Source of the DNA: Oscillospiraceae bacterium
Lineage (GTDB): Bacteria; Bacillota; Clostridia; Oscillospirales; Ruminococcaceae
DNA: 6,396 nt
NCBI GenBank assembly: GCA_017424665.1
Contig: JAFOYK010000119.1
Coordinates: 1 to 6,396, forward strand
Direction: 5' to 3'
Positions 6,030 through 6,396 of this stretch are shown here, piece by piece. Position numbers and translations under genes: made by a program. How positions within the stretch are numbered: position 1 is the stretch's first letter; each line of letters starts with the position of its first letter. The notes beneath the pieces were generated by a model. The model ran no database searches and was not told the DNA's origin. It saw nothing but the letters and a program-made list of their open reading frames with translations.

Positions 6030-6396
6030 TTGCAGAAATCAGACCCGGAAAAGGAAAAGGAACAATGGAAGCACCGCCTTCCAAAAGCATGGCACACCGC
6101 CTTCTTATCTGCGGCGGACTTTCCGAAGGAAAAAGCGTAATAAAGGGAATTTCTTCCTCCGAAGATATGAAAGCAACACTTGATTGCCTTTCCGCCATCG
6201 GTGCAAAATATGAAATCGATGGTGATACGGTAACAATAACCGGCGCGGATATCCGTAATATTCCGGAAAACGCTGTTCTTCGCTGCCGCGAAAGCGGAAG
6301 CACCCTTCGTTTTTTCATCCCGATCTGCCTTCTTGACGGAAAAACCTTTACCTTTACCGGAAGCGAAAAACTTCTTTCCCGCCCACTTTCCGTTTA
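6026..6396 (+). CDS. aroA: EPSP synthase, N-terminal part (runs off the window)
   Basis: AroA joins shikimate 3-phosphate and phosphoenolpyruvate to give EPSP, the step before AroC. Only the first 123 codons are present; the family is about 420-430 residues. Recognisable parts are the first beta strand (AEIRPGKGKGTMEAPPSKS), K20, S21 and R25 in PPSKSMAHR, the ED at 46-47, and RESGSTLRFF (88-97), the counterpart of the E. coli NAGT substrate-binding loop. I place the start at TTG 6026, four bases into the aroQ stop (TTGA). AAAGGGG at 6010-6016 has good spacing to it, and the residues before the next ATG (6065) belong to the conserved first strand. The frame is open to the last base. Confidence 0.93.
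   Translation, partial: MIAEIRPGKGKGTMEAPPSKSMAHRLLICGGLSEGKSVIKGISSSEDMKATLDCLSAIGAKYEIDGDTVTITGADIRNIPENAVLRCRESGSTLRFFIPICLLDGKTFTFTGSEKLLSRPLSV

Noticed and set aside
5854..6318. A 154-codon minus-strand frame across aroQ and aroA
   Set aside because: It lies across two well-supported sense genes and shows no domain or plausible ribosome binding site that I could see.

Overview
The window holds one compact, single-strand gene cluster for making chorismate and phenylalanine. All genes are on the + strand, in the order aminotransferase (5'-truncated) – pheA – aroB – aroC – aroE/aroK fusion – aroQ – aroA (3' end outside the window). The protein style (chorismate mutase–prephenate dehydratase–ACT PheA, type II dehydroquinase, AroE fused to shikimate kinase, and the aminotransferase family), the strong purine-rich Shine-Dalgarno sites and the moderate G+C suggest a Gram-positive Clostridia member, probably an Oscillospirales/Ruminococcaceae-like gut bacterium. 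This placement is inferred from family resemblance only.

Layout: positions 1 to about 115 do not match the rest. They are richer in G+C (68 of the first 120 bases by my count), carry stops in the aminotransferase frame and contain none of the missing aminotransferase N-terminus. The aminotransferase frame is recognisable from about 116 to 1150. pheA (1147-2241), aroB (2255-3265), aroC (3262-4353), aroEK (4358-5611), aroQ (5592-6029) and aroA (6026 to the window end) then follow with gaps of at most 13 bases or with overlaps of 4 to 20 bases. There is no room for internal terminators or promoters between genes, so I infer one polycistronic, translationally coupled mRNA. The operon promoter is not in the window.

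How the genes work together: AroB makes 3-dehydroquinate from DAHP, AroQ dehydrates it, and the AroE half of the fusion reduces dehydroshikimate to shikimate. The AroK half phosphorylates shikimate, AroA adds the enolpyruvyl group, and AroC makes chorismate. PheA then converts chorismate through prephenate to phenylpyruvate, which the aminotransferase could convert to phenylalanine. Every step from DAHP to phenylpyruvate is present; DAHP synthase and a TyrA are not seen.

This is mostly an ordinary biosynthetic operon and I found no new defence, mobile or regulatory system. The points worth a second look are the abrupt junction at the left end, an over-represented oligomer (C/G)GTGCTCAAA that occurs six times on the + strand in aroB and aroE, the aroE-aroK fusion with a short kinase lid, and an AroE cofactor loop lacking the usual Arg.
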